From Ophiobolus disseminans (Eukaryota; Ascomycota; Dothideomycetes; Pleosporales; Phaeosphaeriaceae), in contig MU006250.1 of the NCBI GenBank assembly GCA_010093685.1, positions 120,639 through 184,638 of the forward strand: 64,000 nucleotides of DNA, in the 5' to 3' direction. Shown piece by piece: positions 30,069 to 41,802 of this stretch. Positions within the stretch are counted from its first letter, which is position 1. Every line of letters starts with the position of its first letter. The notes under the pieces were generated by a model. That model was not told the DNA's origin, searched no databases, and saw only the letters and a list, made by a program, of their open reading frames with translations. Both the position numbers and the translations under genes were made by a program.

Positions 30069-30737
30069 ATGTCCGGAATCCTCACAACCGCCCGCCTCGT
30101 CTTCAAAGACAGCAATGCCCGCGACAAAGCCATCGAAGCATTCCACAACATCATCGCCTACACAACGCCCAAAGAACCAGAAGTCCTGCAATATGTGTGC
30201 GCACTACCGGTGGACGACACTTCCAAAACGGTGGTATACATGATTGAGGAGTATGTCATAGGATGGGAGTTTGGGGTTGTATAGCTTATACTTAATAGGT
30301 ATGCAAACCAAGCAGCAAGCGACGCGCATCTAGCCACGAAACCCGTCCAGGACCTGATACACCTCTTCACAACTGGTGATGTCCTCGCCGGAGCACCTGA
30401 AGTGCATAACTGCTCCATCAAGCATAGGAAAACCTCTGGCTCTCCGCTTTCAGTATCGTCAAACCCGGCCATCGTGCTGCTGCACACCACATCATCGAGC
30501 TTAGAGAACGTGCAAAGCGCAGCTGAAGCGAGTGCGAAAAGCCTCAATTCGACGCTCGTAGTCGAAGATAAGGAGACGAGCGGTGTAAGAGCTGAGTACG
30601 TGTTTGATAGCTGGAAAAGCTACGAAGCATTCGAGAAAACCGACGCAGCGAAGGCGATATTGAAAAGCGCGAAAAACGTGGTCAAGATCCGAGCAATCGA
30701 CGGCTTCCTAGGCCGCGAAGAGAAAAGCAGATTGTAA
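30069..30737 (+). CDS. Two-domain ABM-like (dimeric alpha/beta barrel) protein
   Basis: Exons 30069-30250 and 30299-30737 give 206 residues; the 48-nt intron (GTATGT...AATAG) restores MIEEYANQAASDAHL. The N-terminal part (ARLVFKDSNARDKAIEAF ... VLQYVCALPVDD ... HLATKPVQDLIHLF) follows the antibiotic-biosynthesis-monooxygenase ferredoxin-like fold. It has the typical EEYAN and SDAHLAT segment. The C-terminal half repeats the pattern more weakly (AEYVFDSWKSYEAFEKTDAAK). Such proteins range from monooxygenases to heme-degrading or purely structural ones, so the reaction is open. Confidence 0.78.
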
Positions 30738-30781
30738 ACCAACAACAATCCTCTTCAATCAAAAGAAATTAACCCCATACA

Positions 30782-31050
30782 CTACTCATCTTCCTCTGAA
30801 TCCACACATACACACCCTCCCTCACACCGACACCTCGAACTCGGCATCCACATATCCAGCCAAGTGACCTGCACACTATTATCCATACCTCTCATGGCGT
30901 GATGATCCCCATTCGCATAGCTCCAGAAATCGCCGATCTCTGGCCTCGTCAGGCCATGCAGGCCTATCTTTGTATAGTAATCCATGGGTTTTGGATACCA
31001 CCAGCCAAACTGGCAGATTTTCTGGTGATCAGTGTCAGCGCAACGGGACC
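30782..31050 (-). CDS. Small Trp-rich protein fragment, best copy of a local family
   Basis: The open stretch codes GWWYPKPMDYYTKIGLHGL, then WSYANGDHHAMRG, then TWLDMWMPSSRCRCEGGCVC and an acidic end. A possible splice acceptor lies just before the first part, so upstream exons may exist; the Met at 30985 gives 67 residues. The final D-M-W-M-P-S-S is shared with three decayed frames further upstream (31143-32101). The function is unknown. Confidence 0.4.
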
Positions 31051-31142
31051 CAGGTTATGATTTACGAGCGTGTGTGTTGAAGATTGCGATATTCAAGCGC
31101 GACAAGTACATGAGTTTTCGAGAAAAGAATTGCAGGCCGGAT

Positions 31143-32101
31143 TTAACGAGAAGAGCGTGCTTCTGCTTGCTCGGCCAACCTCCGTCTCCCTAGGCTTGCA
31201 GAAATCGGTATCCAAAATAGAACACGCTGATGATTTCTAGTGCTGCTGGTCGTATGTGAGACGGTGAACGCGGGCGGTTCGAAGTTGTCGTCCTGCTCCA
31301 CAATGCCGTGTAGTAGTGGTCGCGAGCTCCGTATTCCACGCCTTGATATCTGTCGAGTGTTCACCGGCTACGACGCCTTCGTTAGCTTGGGCATCCTTAA
31401 TGCACTTAGCAACAGTTGATGCTGCCTCTCATATGCCAGCGTTCGTTCCTCAATCACAAGCTTGCGCTTCCTTTCGTTAGGAAGTGTTTCGCCTTCCCAT
31501 TTCCTTGGAGACGGGCGTCCAGAGCTCGAGATGGAATTCGCGGGGCAGCATGGCCCAACTCATGTGGAGTATCACGAATTTGGGCGCTTCGATGTCGTCG
31601 CTCTTTTTGACGCAACCGTGATGAAAATTTCCCTCTCTTCGTGGTTGCCACTGTCGTCTTGTCCATCCTGATTGGTGGTGAATATTGGCTGTCTGCAACC
31701 CAGGCATTAGGGCCTGAGATTTAAGATAACGCCATGATCAAATTCGAATGGCCGAATCGGATGGGCGCAGTCAAGAATTCGCGTACGCGATTACATCTTC
31801 CAAATTTTGAGAGGCTTTAAGTGTCTTGCATGCAGTGACCCAAGGATGTAGAGCGACCTCCTTAGCGCTTCTTATTGACTACCCAGTCACCTGTTGCGCC
31901 GCTTGAAACTGGGACCCAAAGCTCGAAATACTTAGTGGGTCGCCCTAGCCCGGTATGCAGTTGAGAGAATGAGTACAAACGACGCTTGTAACGCAGAGCG
32001 CATCCACGAATGGATTGGCGCATGACGCTATGTGTTTTCAGTCTCTTGAGGCTTGGAAAGTGACGTGCGTATATCCATCCAGTTTGCAACATAAACTTCA
32101 A
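31143..32101 (-). pseudogene. Three tandem degenerate copies of a W-x-P-[VI]-S protein
   Basis: Three minus-strand frames share sequence. Copy A (31143-31300) has QDDNFEPPAFTVSH...FWIPIS; copy B (31477-31650) has KSDDIEAPKFVILH...LELWTPVS; copy C (31862-31990) has LHTGLGRP...YFELWVPVS. Their spacing is about 310-400 bp. None has a complete gene around it, so they look like remnants of tandem duplicates. Confidence 0.5.
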
Positions 32102-32614
32102 AGTTTTGTGTTAGCACATGGGCTTTCGGTTTGATTAGGGATTCTTGGAGGCGGCGATGTGACAACGTGGTCCGGTGCGAGGGAAGTTGTCGGAAAGTTT
32201 TCAGCGACCATTCCTGTGGAACCGAACAATCCCGTAAATCGTGCGAGCTCTAGCAGACTGTAGTGGGTGCCTATTTCAAATGTCAGCTTCTTGAAAAGCA
32301 TTTAGCTCCCTATGCCCTTTGCAAGCGCGGAACGTGTGTCCACTTACAGCAACTTGAACGGCGGGTCAGTACGCATACCTCAAGCCCATCCGCGTCGGCA
32401 GTGCAAATGCCGGATATGCTCAACTCAATGCCGATACCCGTTGAAGACAGTGGACCTTTCCGCGTCTCAAGAGATACCACTCTCCGTCTCGTCGCCTGTA
32501 TGCGAGTCTAAATCGCCGCCACCGCCACTGAGATTGGGTCCACCGCGGCTGAGATTGGGTAAGGTCGATGGGTAGAAAGAAGAAAGCTTTGTGAAACATT
32601 GCTATAGCAAGGAT

Positions 32615-33601
32615 CTAACGGCGAAAGTGCATTTTCAGGAAAGAACAAACGTTACTAACCTGATTCCACTTGTGCTGCTTGACAACCAGCCTATCAGTCG
32701 CGCCACCATCATAGTCTCCAGCATCGCTATCCAATTCACCACCAGTAGGACTCAGGTAGCCTACAGTAGTGCCTTTATAGGCGACACGGGTCGCTCGCAG
32801 CTCTTCAAGCTTAGTTTTGAGCCACTGCCCTTTGGGGTTGCCTTCTGACATGCGTTCCTCGCACCACCTGTCGAGCTCGTCGCAATCTAAGGCAACGTTT
32901 GGGCCCCACATACCGATTGTGAACATGGTGTCGTACACGATAGACCGATCGCAGCCACCCTCCAAGACTGCAAAGCGTACTGTCTCGAGGGAAGCGACTT
33001 TGCCGAGCCGACGGTTGTGATTAAAGAGTTCGACCGCTTCAAGGTTACGCTCACGGATGGCTCGTGCTCTGCCGTCGATTGCATCCTGACGAGACTCTGA
33101 ATCGCTCCAGTTCACCGTCATGCTCGTTATCCATAATAAGAACTGCAAGAACTGGACCGTATCGGGTGTCCATGGTCCTCGTAATAGTTTCTTCGGTATG
33201 CGCGCCTTGATAAAAGCGAGTCGCGGTAGATGGCTTCTGGAGAAGACCATTTCAGTCGCATTATCAAAGTTCGGTGGCCATTGTGCGTCGAAACAGCCAT
33301 CATCTGGCGTCAACCCACACAAACAACCACTGGGCTCGTAGGTCTTAATGACCCACGACTTGAAGAAAGCCCATGTCATCCATTTGCTGGCAAAAATGGA
33401 GGTCTGAGCTGCAGCTTGCGAGATGCGATCCTCCAGAATATTCTTCAGGTAGTGGTTGCATGTCGAGGTGTAGACGAAGTCGCTAGAAAGTCGAGCGCTG
33501 ATACGGTCGGACGCGTGAAGAAGAGCCACGTTGTGGCCAGACGCAAAGAAGATGGGCTGCAGAAGCTCGACTGGGAGCGTTTCTAAGGGCGAAACAGACA
33601 T
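32615..33601 (-). CDS. F-box-type fungal protein
   Basis: Begins with SVSPLETLPVELLQPIFF, an N-terminal F-box-like motif (LETLPVELLQPIF) that would bind Skp1 in an SCF ubiquitin ligase. The rest is an unclassified helical region with conserved-looking Trp and Cys residues (SGCLCGLTPDDGCFD). Read through it is 328 residues. A GTTAGT donor at 32659 suggests that the last 15 codons may be intronic and that the true 3' exon lies further left, with candidate acceptors near 32530-32560. The start codon is divergent from the SDR gene. The target of the complex is unknown. Confidence 0.65.
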   Translation of the reverse strand: MSVSPLETLPVELLQPIFFASGHNVALLHASDRISARLSSDFVYTSTCNHYLKNILEDRISQAAAQTSIFASKWMTWAFFKSWVIKTYEPSGCLCGLTPDDGCFDAQWPPNFDNATEMVFSRSHLPRLAFIKARIPKKLLRGPWTPDTVQFLQFLLWITSMTVNWSDSESRQDAIDGRARAIRERNLEAVELFNHNRRLGKVASLETVRFAVLEGGCDRSIVYDTMFTIGMWGPNVALDCDELDRWCEERMSEGNPKGQWLKTKLEELRATRVAYKGTTVGYLSPTGGELDSDAGDYDGGATDRLVVKQHKWNQVSNVCSFLKMHFRR

Positions 33602-34179
33602 TGCGATCTTTTCACAAAAGATGAGAATGGTAAAGCTCGCAACTGCCTGGGTCTTGTCGGTCGAAGCTTGAGAAGTTATGGCTTCGTAAGGCTGCTGCCT
33701 AAACGAGTGTCTACCAGCCTGGCAATGTTCAGAATATATCGACAGCTAAGCACTGCGATGCGAACTCAGATACGACCTTTGCGAGCGCCGGCAGAAGATG
33801 AAACGAAGGCTGTGATGAGATGCGACGACTGTGAAGTGGTAATTGACAGGAGGTCAGAGGTCAGCGCCCAAGCTGCAAAAGCCCCGCACCCGCGCCTTCC
33901 ACCGCGGGAAGTATCCGCACGTCCCTGCCACAACACATAGATCTCATTGCTGCGCCTTGCATGCTGCAGAATCCTCTTAGACGTTGATAGGTTGTGATCA
34001 TTACGAGACCCATGAAGTGGGAAAGGTTGCAAGACCACAGACCGGACATAGCGGAGTGTCCTGTGCTAAACAGCGTTCCTATTATGAGTGTCAACAAGGT
34101 CTTAGAAATCGAGTTTATGTGACTGAGAGGATAAGAGCCAGAACTTGCCAAAGTATCAAATCTGTATAGTGCCGACAAT
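33602..34179. promoter_or_regulatory. Divergent intergenic region
   Basis: Promoter space between the F-box-type gene and the SDR. Open frames here show no family features. Confidence 0.35.
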
Positions 34180-35186
34180 ATGGCTGATCTCGACCCAAGG
34201 ACCTTGTTCGATGTCAAAGGCCTAGTAGCCGTCATTACTGGAGGAGGAACAGGTACGACGGACTCGTCAATTCATTGTGCTATCTTGACCATTTCAAGGA
34301 ATTGGTTTGATGCTAGCGCAAGCACTTGAAGCAAATGGCACAGTTGTATACATCCTGGGTAGACGGTTGGAAGTACTCGAACAAGCTGCCAAGACTGCTG
34401 TACGTCTTGTCGTTTACCATTTCACAAAGAAGCGGAGCTGATGTGCCGAGCAGAAGCATGCCAATATCCACGCTATCAAAGCAGATGTAACTTCAAAGAC
34501 AGACCTTGCAGCAGCGGCCGAGCATATCAGCCAAAAGTCAGGCTACGTCAATCTGGTGATAGCAAACTCAGGTATCACGGGCCCGACTCTCATGGGTTTG
34601 TCCGAAAGCGCATCACTTACCGAGTTCCGGGACCACCTCGATAGCTGGAGCGTAGATGAGTACAACAAGACGTACGAAGTAAACACCACGGCAGTCTTCT
34701 TGACCCTCGTCGCCTTTCTCGAATTGCTTGATAAGGGTAACAAAGCGGGCAACGTGGAGCAGACAAGCCAGTTCGTTGCAGTGAGCAGTGCTGGCGCGTT
34801 CAACCGAGTGCCGATGGCGGGCTATGCCTACAGTGGCTCAAAGGCCGCGACTGTTCACATTGTGAAGCAGTTTGCAACGAGATTGGTCCCGTTTGACATC
34901 CGAGCGAACATTATCGCCCCCGGACGTAAGTAGTCAGAGCCGCTGCAGTCAGATGTCCACCTCCTCACATCACCCAGTATACCCGAGTGAGATAAGCGCT
35001 TCATTGCTACAGAAAAACCACGGAGATGTATTCCCAAGAGAATTTGTCCCCGCGCGACGAGCGGGCGATGTCAGGGATATGGCAGGCGCAATCTTGTTTC
35101 TCGCAAGCCGCGCGGGAGGTTACATCAACGGCAACGTGTTGCTGACTGATGGTGGACGGTTGAGCATCCAGCCTGGGACATACTGA
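34180..35186 (+). CDS. Short-chain dehydrogenase/reductase
   Basis: Four exons (34180-34252, 34299-34399, 34454-34925, 34978-35186) give 284 residues with all phases consistent. Intron 1 splits the cofactor loop TGGGTGIGLM, typical of NAD(P)-binding SDRs. NAG is replaced by ANS in LVIANSGITG. The catalytic Ser lies in VAVSSAGAF and the YxxxK pair in YAYSGSKAA. The last exon junction gives IIAPGLYPSEIS, a common SDR segment after the active site, and LLTDGGRLSIQPG near the end is also typical. The substrate is not deducible. It could work with the P450s to the right. Confidence 0.88.
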
Positions 35187-35535
35187 ACGTGTATTGCGCA
35201 TCAAACTTGAGCAGGATATGTTTGAATATCGCTAAAGTTCTGCCACTTTGAAATGTCTAAATTGATACCACATGCGCCTTGAGGAATGATGCGCGCTGTG
35301 CATAAAGCGCGCTGTGTTTTCAGTCAGGTGGAGACCAGAGTGAATGTTTACTATTGGTCGGGCTTAGCGCGGCTTAGATGTGGCGTGGTACCTCTAGCCG
35401 TGGTCCTTTCCTATTAGGCAGCGGGCTGCCTCACATTCCATCCTCTGACTTACTTTCAACGCTCTCCTCGCCCCGCTTTCCTGACTACCGCTCTCCTAAT
35501 ACCTCTGCAACCATCACCTAGAAGCCAAGACTACA
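35187..35535. other. Intergenic, tandem genes
   Basis: This is the SDR 3' flank and upstream region of the next gene; pyrimidine-rich near its right end. No further feature is seen. Confidence 0.35.
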
Positions 35536-36579
35536 ATGACCCCAGAAGCCCTATCATCACCCGTGCTGGATCCGTTAATCTATGAGCCTCAATGGGACGA
35601 CGAGAAAGATCTTCTTTGGAAAGGCGAGCTCGAACAATTGGTCAACGGCACCTTGGTACCGTTGCAAGTAGCCCAAAGAATGAATAGCAGAATCCGCACT
35701 GAAAGCAACAAACGATTTCAAGCTCTTCTCAATTATGCCAATACTCACACCATGACCGCCGAACACTACGAATTTGGCGCAGAGTGGGGAGATCTCCCAC
35801 GCCCGAATTCAAGCGGGCTCGTGGAGTGTCTCCTAATCAGGACCTTCTCCCGAATGTGCTCCGCATTTTCTCCATACAGTGTGGGCCAAAACCGACTTTT
35901 TGCGCTTTTGGAAGCACTGAGAGACCTGCCACGATGGATAGCATCCGAGGGCAATCCAGATGAGAATGGAAATGGGTATGAAATTGAGTTCTGGACTTTC
36001 GGACGCAGTTGGATCGGGCTTGAAAATGAGTTCCGAAGATCTAGGTGTGGTTAGTATTCTCTCTCCACTTTCACCTTTCGCATTTTTACTAGGCCCGCCG
36101 AAAAGGTCTCATGTCAGAGACTGACAGAACGAATAGATTTTGAGCCAGGCTGCTATCGCGATATTGTCGCCCGCAACCGTTGGAGAAATTTTCAGCACAC
36201 CATGGCTCGCCTTACGGCATCCAATTTGATATACTGCGCGCCGTTCAACTGCCTACCAGATCTCGTCAAGATATCTGAACGAAAAACCCGGCTAGACAGA
36301 ACCGATTTCTACGCTTTAGCTGCAGCTCAGTGGATCATATGGCCAACTGAGTGTCGCTATGTTTACCAGGAGTGTTTGAAGAGAGAAACTATAGCAAACC
36401 ACTGGGAGGCATGGAGTAAGAAAGGATGGGGTCAATGGAAGGCGCAGTTTGCGCGTATTGCAGACAGCCCATTATACGATGACCCTGTCACAAATGTCGC
36501 GAGGCAGGCACTCCAGCAAATGAAGGATACAGAGGAGGAAATCGATGAAGAGCATGCTAAGGAAAGTACTGAGAGCTAG
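35536..36579 (+). CDS. DUF3632-like protein of unknown function
   Basis: Exons 35536-36049 and 36137-36579 are joined over an 87-nt intron (GTTAGT...AATAG), giving 318 residues. The layout matches a fungus-only family I know as DUF3632: an N-terminal helical part with VAQRMNSRI, a central LFALLEALRDLPRW, and a C-terminal half with FYALAAAQWIIWPTECRYVY and KKGWGQWKAQFARI. Members are abundant in plant-associated ascomycetes and often sit near metabolic clusters, but no activity is known. No signal peptide is seen. Confidence 0.65.
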
Positions 36580-37292
36580 TTCCTGTGGGAATAGGCATGC
36601 CCATTACCTAGATCCCAATAGACAACCCCGTATGTACTCACAACATTTTTCAAATTGTACTTGTGTGGAGAATGTGTGGGTTCAGTCCAGGTTGGTGGAA
36701 GGAAGGGCCGTGGTACCTCCGATGTAAGGGAGGCACGGCTGACTGTAAAGTCCTCAGGTGAAGTTGGTGTGGCCTTTTACACGGAACAACACGAGAGTCA
36801 ATACAATACGTTGCAGCCACCCCACCTCGTCCCTCTCCTTACTCAGTGATCTATGGTAGTCATACTACTAGAGGGACCTTGTTCCAATAACTTGACTATT
36901 AAAATTCTTTTGAGGAATTCAGGTCTTGATAAAGCTAGGATGCGAATTATTGCAACCCCTGGTGTGAATGCCTCCAGCCATGCCATATAGACACAAACGT
37001 CCACACCAAGGACTTTATATATCGAAAAAGTGGTAGAGAAGCACTTGCGGGGAACCGTGACGTACCAGGCCAAAGCGCATGGGTCCGGGAAAACAATCAT
37101 GTCTCGAGGGGGATTTCTCGGCTCGTGAATGTACTTCCGCCATGACGCGCGCCTTTTCTTTGCGGTTCTAGTGAATGCCTTCGCGCTCTTGCTCTGATTC
37201 GTACACAGAAGGGCATAAATTCATAGACGGCCAACAAAGTAGGACGTGGTGTACCATCGAGACGAGTGCCCACAGCTTGCGGCTTCTATGCT
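36580..37292. other. Intergenic with a solo LTR
   Basis: This contains the LTR at 36664-36889. The remainder up to the regulator's stop codon shows no gene. Confidence 0.5.
36664..36889. mobile_element. Solo LTR, copy 1 of a dispersed family
   Basis: A 226-bp element begins TGTGGAGAAT and ends TTCCAATA. It is flanked by the 5-bp direct repeat ACTTG (36659-36663 and 36890-36894). It matches the element at 62129-62361 along its length, including TTCAGTCCAGGTTGGTGGAA and ATCTATGGTAGTCATACTAC. No internal retrotransposon genes are present. Confidence 0.88.
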
Positions 37293-39396
37293 TTACAGCA
37301 AGTCTAGAAATGGAAAATCGAAGAGGTTTCTAGCCTCTAAGAAGTCCTCTGGCGCGAAGCCGAAATCTAGGAAATCCCCAGTGTCCGCAGTCGGATGTTC
37401 GTGCCTGCTGGATGTATCGATCGGCATGACATGCATTTGCATGTCCGGGAAAACATCGTCAAAAGAAAGGGGAACTGCTGTTGAGTCTCTGCCAGTGATG
37501 TAGTGATAGTCTATTGACGATGCTCGGGTACCATGGTCGGAGTGACTGAGTTTTGCATGCAAGTCTCGTAGACCTTGGAGCCGTTGCCATGTGCGACCCA
37601 GCGCTGCGCACTCAGAGCTGAGCTGGTGGAACAGGGTTAGGAACATATCAAACTCTTCACGAGACCGGTTCCGTATTGCGGGTCCTGTGCCAACCAGAGC
37701 GAGCAACAAATTGCCGAACGCCGTTAAGAGGAGTTGCTGGAAGAACATCGGATGAGTTCGTACCAATGGTGTATGCTCGTTGAGGTGGAATAGGGTTCGG
37801 ATGGTCTCCATAGAGATTTCGATGGCTTTGAGTAGTATCGGCTCGTTCTGTCGTGACTGGGCTGGTGATTGTAGCACCGGACGGTGGATAAGGTTTCTGA
37901 GATGTGCCTTGCGGACGAAGATGACAGAGTGGAAATAGGTCGGCTGCTCGTGTGCGTCGTGAGTCCATGCGGGATTGCCCGGTAATCTTAAATAATCGGG
38001 AAGCGCATCGTACCATGCCAGGATCTGGAAGTCCAGGTAGTTGATGTCATCTACCCTGGCTTCGTGCGTCTTTTCGGTTTGGTTGTTCAATGCGTGCCAG
38101 GCTTTTCCAGCAAGCGTTGTCCAGTCCAACAACGCCGGGAGCAATGGGTTGGCGATATCGATGGTGTAGAGCGATCGGTCGATGTAAGAGTCCTGAATCG
38201 AGAATGGAATGCCCTGCCCGAGGCTGAGTCGCCTCTCAAACATGTACACGGCCCAAAAGGACTGCAATGCGTCGACACATTCTGCTGCGTCTGGGAAGAG
38301 TTTATCGAGCATTACGCGACGGTGTAAGCCCGCCTCAAGACAAAGCCTGGCTGCAAAAGCAATGCACCGTCCAGTTCGCACTTCTTCGTTGAGATGATAG
38401 TGATACATCGCCTAGAAAGTCAGCTGAACGTCAAAATGTTGCTTGTAGCCTTAAATCTCTCTAGGGGCTACCACAAGCGCCCATGAAAGCACGAAAAAGT
38501 CGCAGAAACTTACCACGAGGTAAAGGAGTTGAATGCCATGAATGCCCTCGGGGTTCCATATAAGCCCCTCAACTGCTTCAGACGTGCTTTGAAACAAACG
38601 TTGAGCTTGATGATCCCTACCACCGGCCGCTTTAGTCATACCAATTGCTATTACAATCTTCAATTTGTTCGTGTCGTGGTTCAAGAGGGCCTCCGCGACC
38701 GATCCGCCTCGTTCCCTCAATCCTTCCGAATGCGCTAGATGTAGCGAATCGAACACCCTTTTCGCGGTGTCCTTCATCGACTTGCGGCTTACTATGGGAT
38801 ACAGTGCACCAAGACCATCGCACCAATCGTCAATCAGCATGTATGCGTCTTCTCGCGTCATATCCCACAAAGGATCCATGGTCAGCAATCTCATGAACGG
38901 CCCATATTGCGCCAATCGACCAGAGGAAGTGGCGGGGACACGAGATTCCGAGTGCTTATCCGGTATCGCTGACTGCATCCCCATTGCCCGAAGGTTTCCG
39001 TTCACTGCATTGAATGCATACTCAGTGCTGGAGGGCCCACTGAACTCTGGCGCGTGTGTGGTAAAGTCGGGAGGAGCTCGAGATGACCGAGAAGCAATTG
39101 TAGCAGACTGTTCGCTATTCCCCCGAGGTGGCATAGTTCTGGAAATGGGGTCCGGCACGGTTTCAACGGTCGAGGAACTTCGACCTGCCGCTAATCTTGG
39201 ACCCATTGCGGCATAATCACAGGAAACTAAATGGGCCGCACATCTGGCGCAAGGCTTCTGGCCATCGCATCTAACCTTGCGTCTTTGGCATTCCTTGCTC
39301 CTATGTCTCAGAATACTGGAGTGAGGGCCAGCGTATAAATGCTTACCAGGCTCTTGAAGCGTAACGGGACCTTTTCGATCGAAACATCTCAGACAT
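37293..39396 (-). CDS. Zn2Cys6 transcription factor
   Basis: Three exons (39396-39347, 39297-38514, 38411-37293) give 650 residues. Intron 1 (49 nt, GTAAGC...GGAG) cuts the zinc cluster after the first cysteine; splicing gives RACKECQRRKVRCDGQKPC then ARC and SCDY, a complete C-x2-C-x6-C...C-x2-C-x6-C cluster. Intron 2 (102 nt, GTAAGT...TCTAG) joins QLLYLV to AMYHYHLNEEVRTGRC. The C-terminal two thirds is the fungal-specific regulatory domain (AARLCLEAGLHR, FWAVYMFERRLSLGQGIPF). It is a DNA-binding nuclear regulator and lies next to two P450 genes, so it may control them. Read without intron 1 the cluster loses a cysteine, so the start at 39396 is favoured. Confidence 0.85.
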
Positions 39397-39952
39397 GTAA
39401 GGATCTGTGCGGTGAGGCACGCAAATCTCGAGGTCGGGGCAGTTGCGCGGTAACCAGTGTGGTGTGTAGAGCACCGTCCTAACAAGAAGAGGTCCAAAAT
39501 GGCATTGCGCTCATGTCGCCTGAAGTCTACTGCATCGCATGGCGTATCATAAGAACAAACCGAGCGTGTAGGCCGAGCAAGGGGATGTACGGGGGTATCG
39601 AGTTTCGACTTGGGAAGGTGTATGAGAGCAACTGCTGGGTTGTTGCAAGTGCTGTCGGAGGATGCACCTCGGCAACTGTAGCGACCAATCGGCCTCCACC
39701 AGACTGCGATTCCGACCCCAACCCCGCAAAAGAAGACCTCGCACATCCGTTGCCGCCACGCCACGATTTTGTAAACGAACGTAGCTCGCGTCGTTCTATT
39801 GCAGCAGGCAAAATAACAGCAGCATGTTTCGATAGACGCCAAATCTCTACATGGTCCATATGCATCACTTGCGATTTCGACATTGCGCTACGCATCCACG
39901 TCAATTCAAAAAGCCTTCGAAACATGGTATTTATGCATTGTTTATCATCTCA
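39397..39952. promoter_or_regulatory. Regulator upstream region
   Basis: About 550 bp lies between the Zn2Cys6 start and the stop of the first P450. An open frame continues upstream from the regulator but lacks domain content. Confidence 0.4.
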
Positions 39953-41533
39953 CTAACTTGCGTTGCGACAGTGTAATGTGACTGGCAGTTTTTCTGGCAT
40001 CACAAACCAGTGGTTGACTGTTTTCCACTCTTCTTTCGGCATCCCCAAGGTCAGATCAAAATTCTTTACAATCTCCGGAACAAGCTTCGACATCTCCAGG
40101 GTCGAGATGTGCCGACCAAGGCAGGTTCTCGATCCAAGGCCGAACTGATAGCTTGCGTTAGTTGATGTTCAGATTTGTGGGCGAGTCCCTCTTACCGGCA
40201 TAAAATTTGCTTCCATCTGCTTCAGTCGCTCGCCGCCTGCATCCTTGGCCTCCTGCCATCTTTCCGGTCGAAATATATCGGCGTCTTCACCATACACTTT
40301 CTTGTCGTAATGTGCGACCCAGCTATTCACGCCTACATTGGAGCCAGGTGGCAACCAGTGGTCACCGATTTGAACACCACCCTGTGGGACCACGCGCCAG
40401 AGAGGTAGCCCAGTCGCTGGATGCATCCTGAGCCCCTCTTTGAGAACTGCCTGGAGGTATGGCATCTCCTGGCTGTCCTTGAAGGTTGCCCTCCTTTCTC
40501 TGAGGCCGTGCTCTTCTATCTCCTTCCTCAGCTTTGACCAAGCTTGCGGTGATGTCATGAGGTAGTATAGAACGCTTGAGAGAGATATCGCCGTTGTGTC
40601 TGCGCCGGCAATAATGTTGCTTAAGCCCATCATAAAAATATGATATGGCGTCACCTTGTCAGGATTTTGTTGCTGAGCCTCCGACAACTTATCCAGGAAA
40701 TCTTGTGGTGCTGCGCCGTCACCTGATCCTCGGGCTTGAGGGCGATAGGCCCCATCTTGCTTAGCCTGGCTTCGCTCGCTGATCTTTCTCTGCACAAAGG
40801 ACATCAGATACGTCCGACCAGCGGCTCCCGAGCCTGGGATCTTCTCCATCACGGGGTAAATGTATTGATGTAGCTTGGGGAAAATGCCGACTAGGGTCGA
40901 ATAAGTCATCGACTTCTCAAGTGCAGCCATCGTGCCTGCAACATCATCGCCGTTATCCAAGAACCCAAATCGTTCCGAGTACGTGATCTCTCCGATGACA
41001 TCGAACGCATAACACTGAAACCAGTGGACGAGATTGATGGATGTGCCAGAGCGGGCAAATTGACTCAGTTTGTCCAGAAAGATATCGATGCATTCGTCCA
41101 CGTAAGGCTCATATGAGAGCAACGAGCTCATGCTGTAGAGGCCTTGAAAGCGCTTTCTAGTCTCTGCGTGCCGCTTGCTATTTTGGTCTGGGAATAACGT
41201 CCACCTCTCAGGACTCGGATGTTTCCAACCCTGGTACCAATCCCCTTTAGGAAACTTTGAGCCAATGCCATATACAGTTTTGTCTGTTGTGGAAATGGAG
41301 AAGTATCCCGGTGCTACTCGGACGACTTGCCCGTGCCGCTCGTGTAAGGCAATATTTTCGTGGTGAAAAGACCCTTCTCGGACCTTACTGAAATACCACA
41401 GGCGAGAGAAACGGCTGGCTAGCGGGCCTGGGACTGCTCGTGCAGCTGAGAAGAGGAGTTCCCATATCAAGGAGCCGATGACATAACAAACGAAGAGAAA
41501 GCCCGCCAAAAGCACTGTTGTCTGGAGATGCAT
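39953..41533 (-). CDS. Cytochrome P450, pisatin demethylase-like
   Basis: Heme monooxygenase anchored by an N-terminal membrane helix (residues 5-25). Exons 41533-40196 and 40144-39953 give 509 residues. The 51-nt intron (GTAAGA...ATCAG) separates NFMP from the heme exon, which begins FGLGSRTCLGRH (FxxGxRxCxG). The I-helix reads IIAGADTTAISLS, the ExxR is KEGLR, and the PERF region is IFRPERW. The N-terminal block with KGDWYQGWKHP and RFQGLYSMSSLLSYE resembles the pisatin demethylase-like P450 group of ascomycetes. The substrate is unknown. It is in tandem with a second P450 of another family. Confidence 0.9.
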
Positions 41534-41802
41534 TGTACGGATATAGACAGAATTGTTTGCACTTGAGAGGCAGGTATAACTCAGGTCACCGAGCGCAAGA
41601 CGTCGTCCTACTAATATAGCTGCGTCGTTCTAGCAAGCGGATACGGTAGCGAAGTTCGGCAAGGTCGATCCGGAACGCGGAACGCGGAATTAGTGTCAAT
41701 TATCCCCACATCCCGCGTTCCGAATGAACGGTCATCGCCTAGTCTCGAACATGAAAGACATTGTACCACAGCCTGAGGTATTGGAGTCCTCATCCGTACT
41801 AC

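Noticed and set aside
38451..39842. Reading the Zn2Cys6 regulator as a long unspliced frame from 39842
   Set aside because: Loses the first cysteine of the zinc cluster and adds a composition unlike a regulator N-terminus; the spliced model fits fully.
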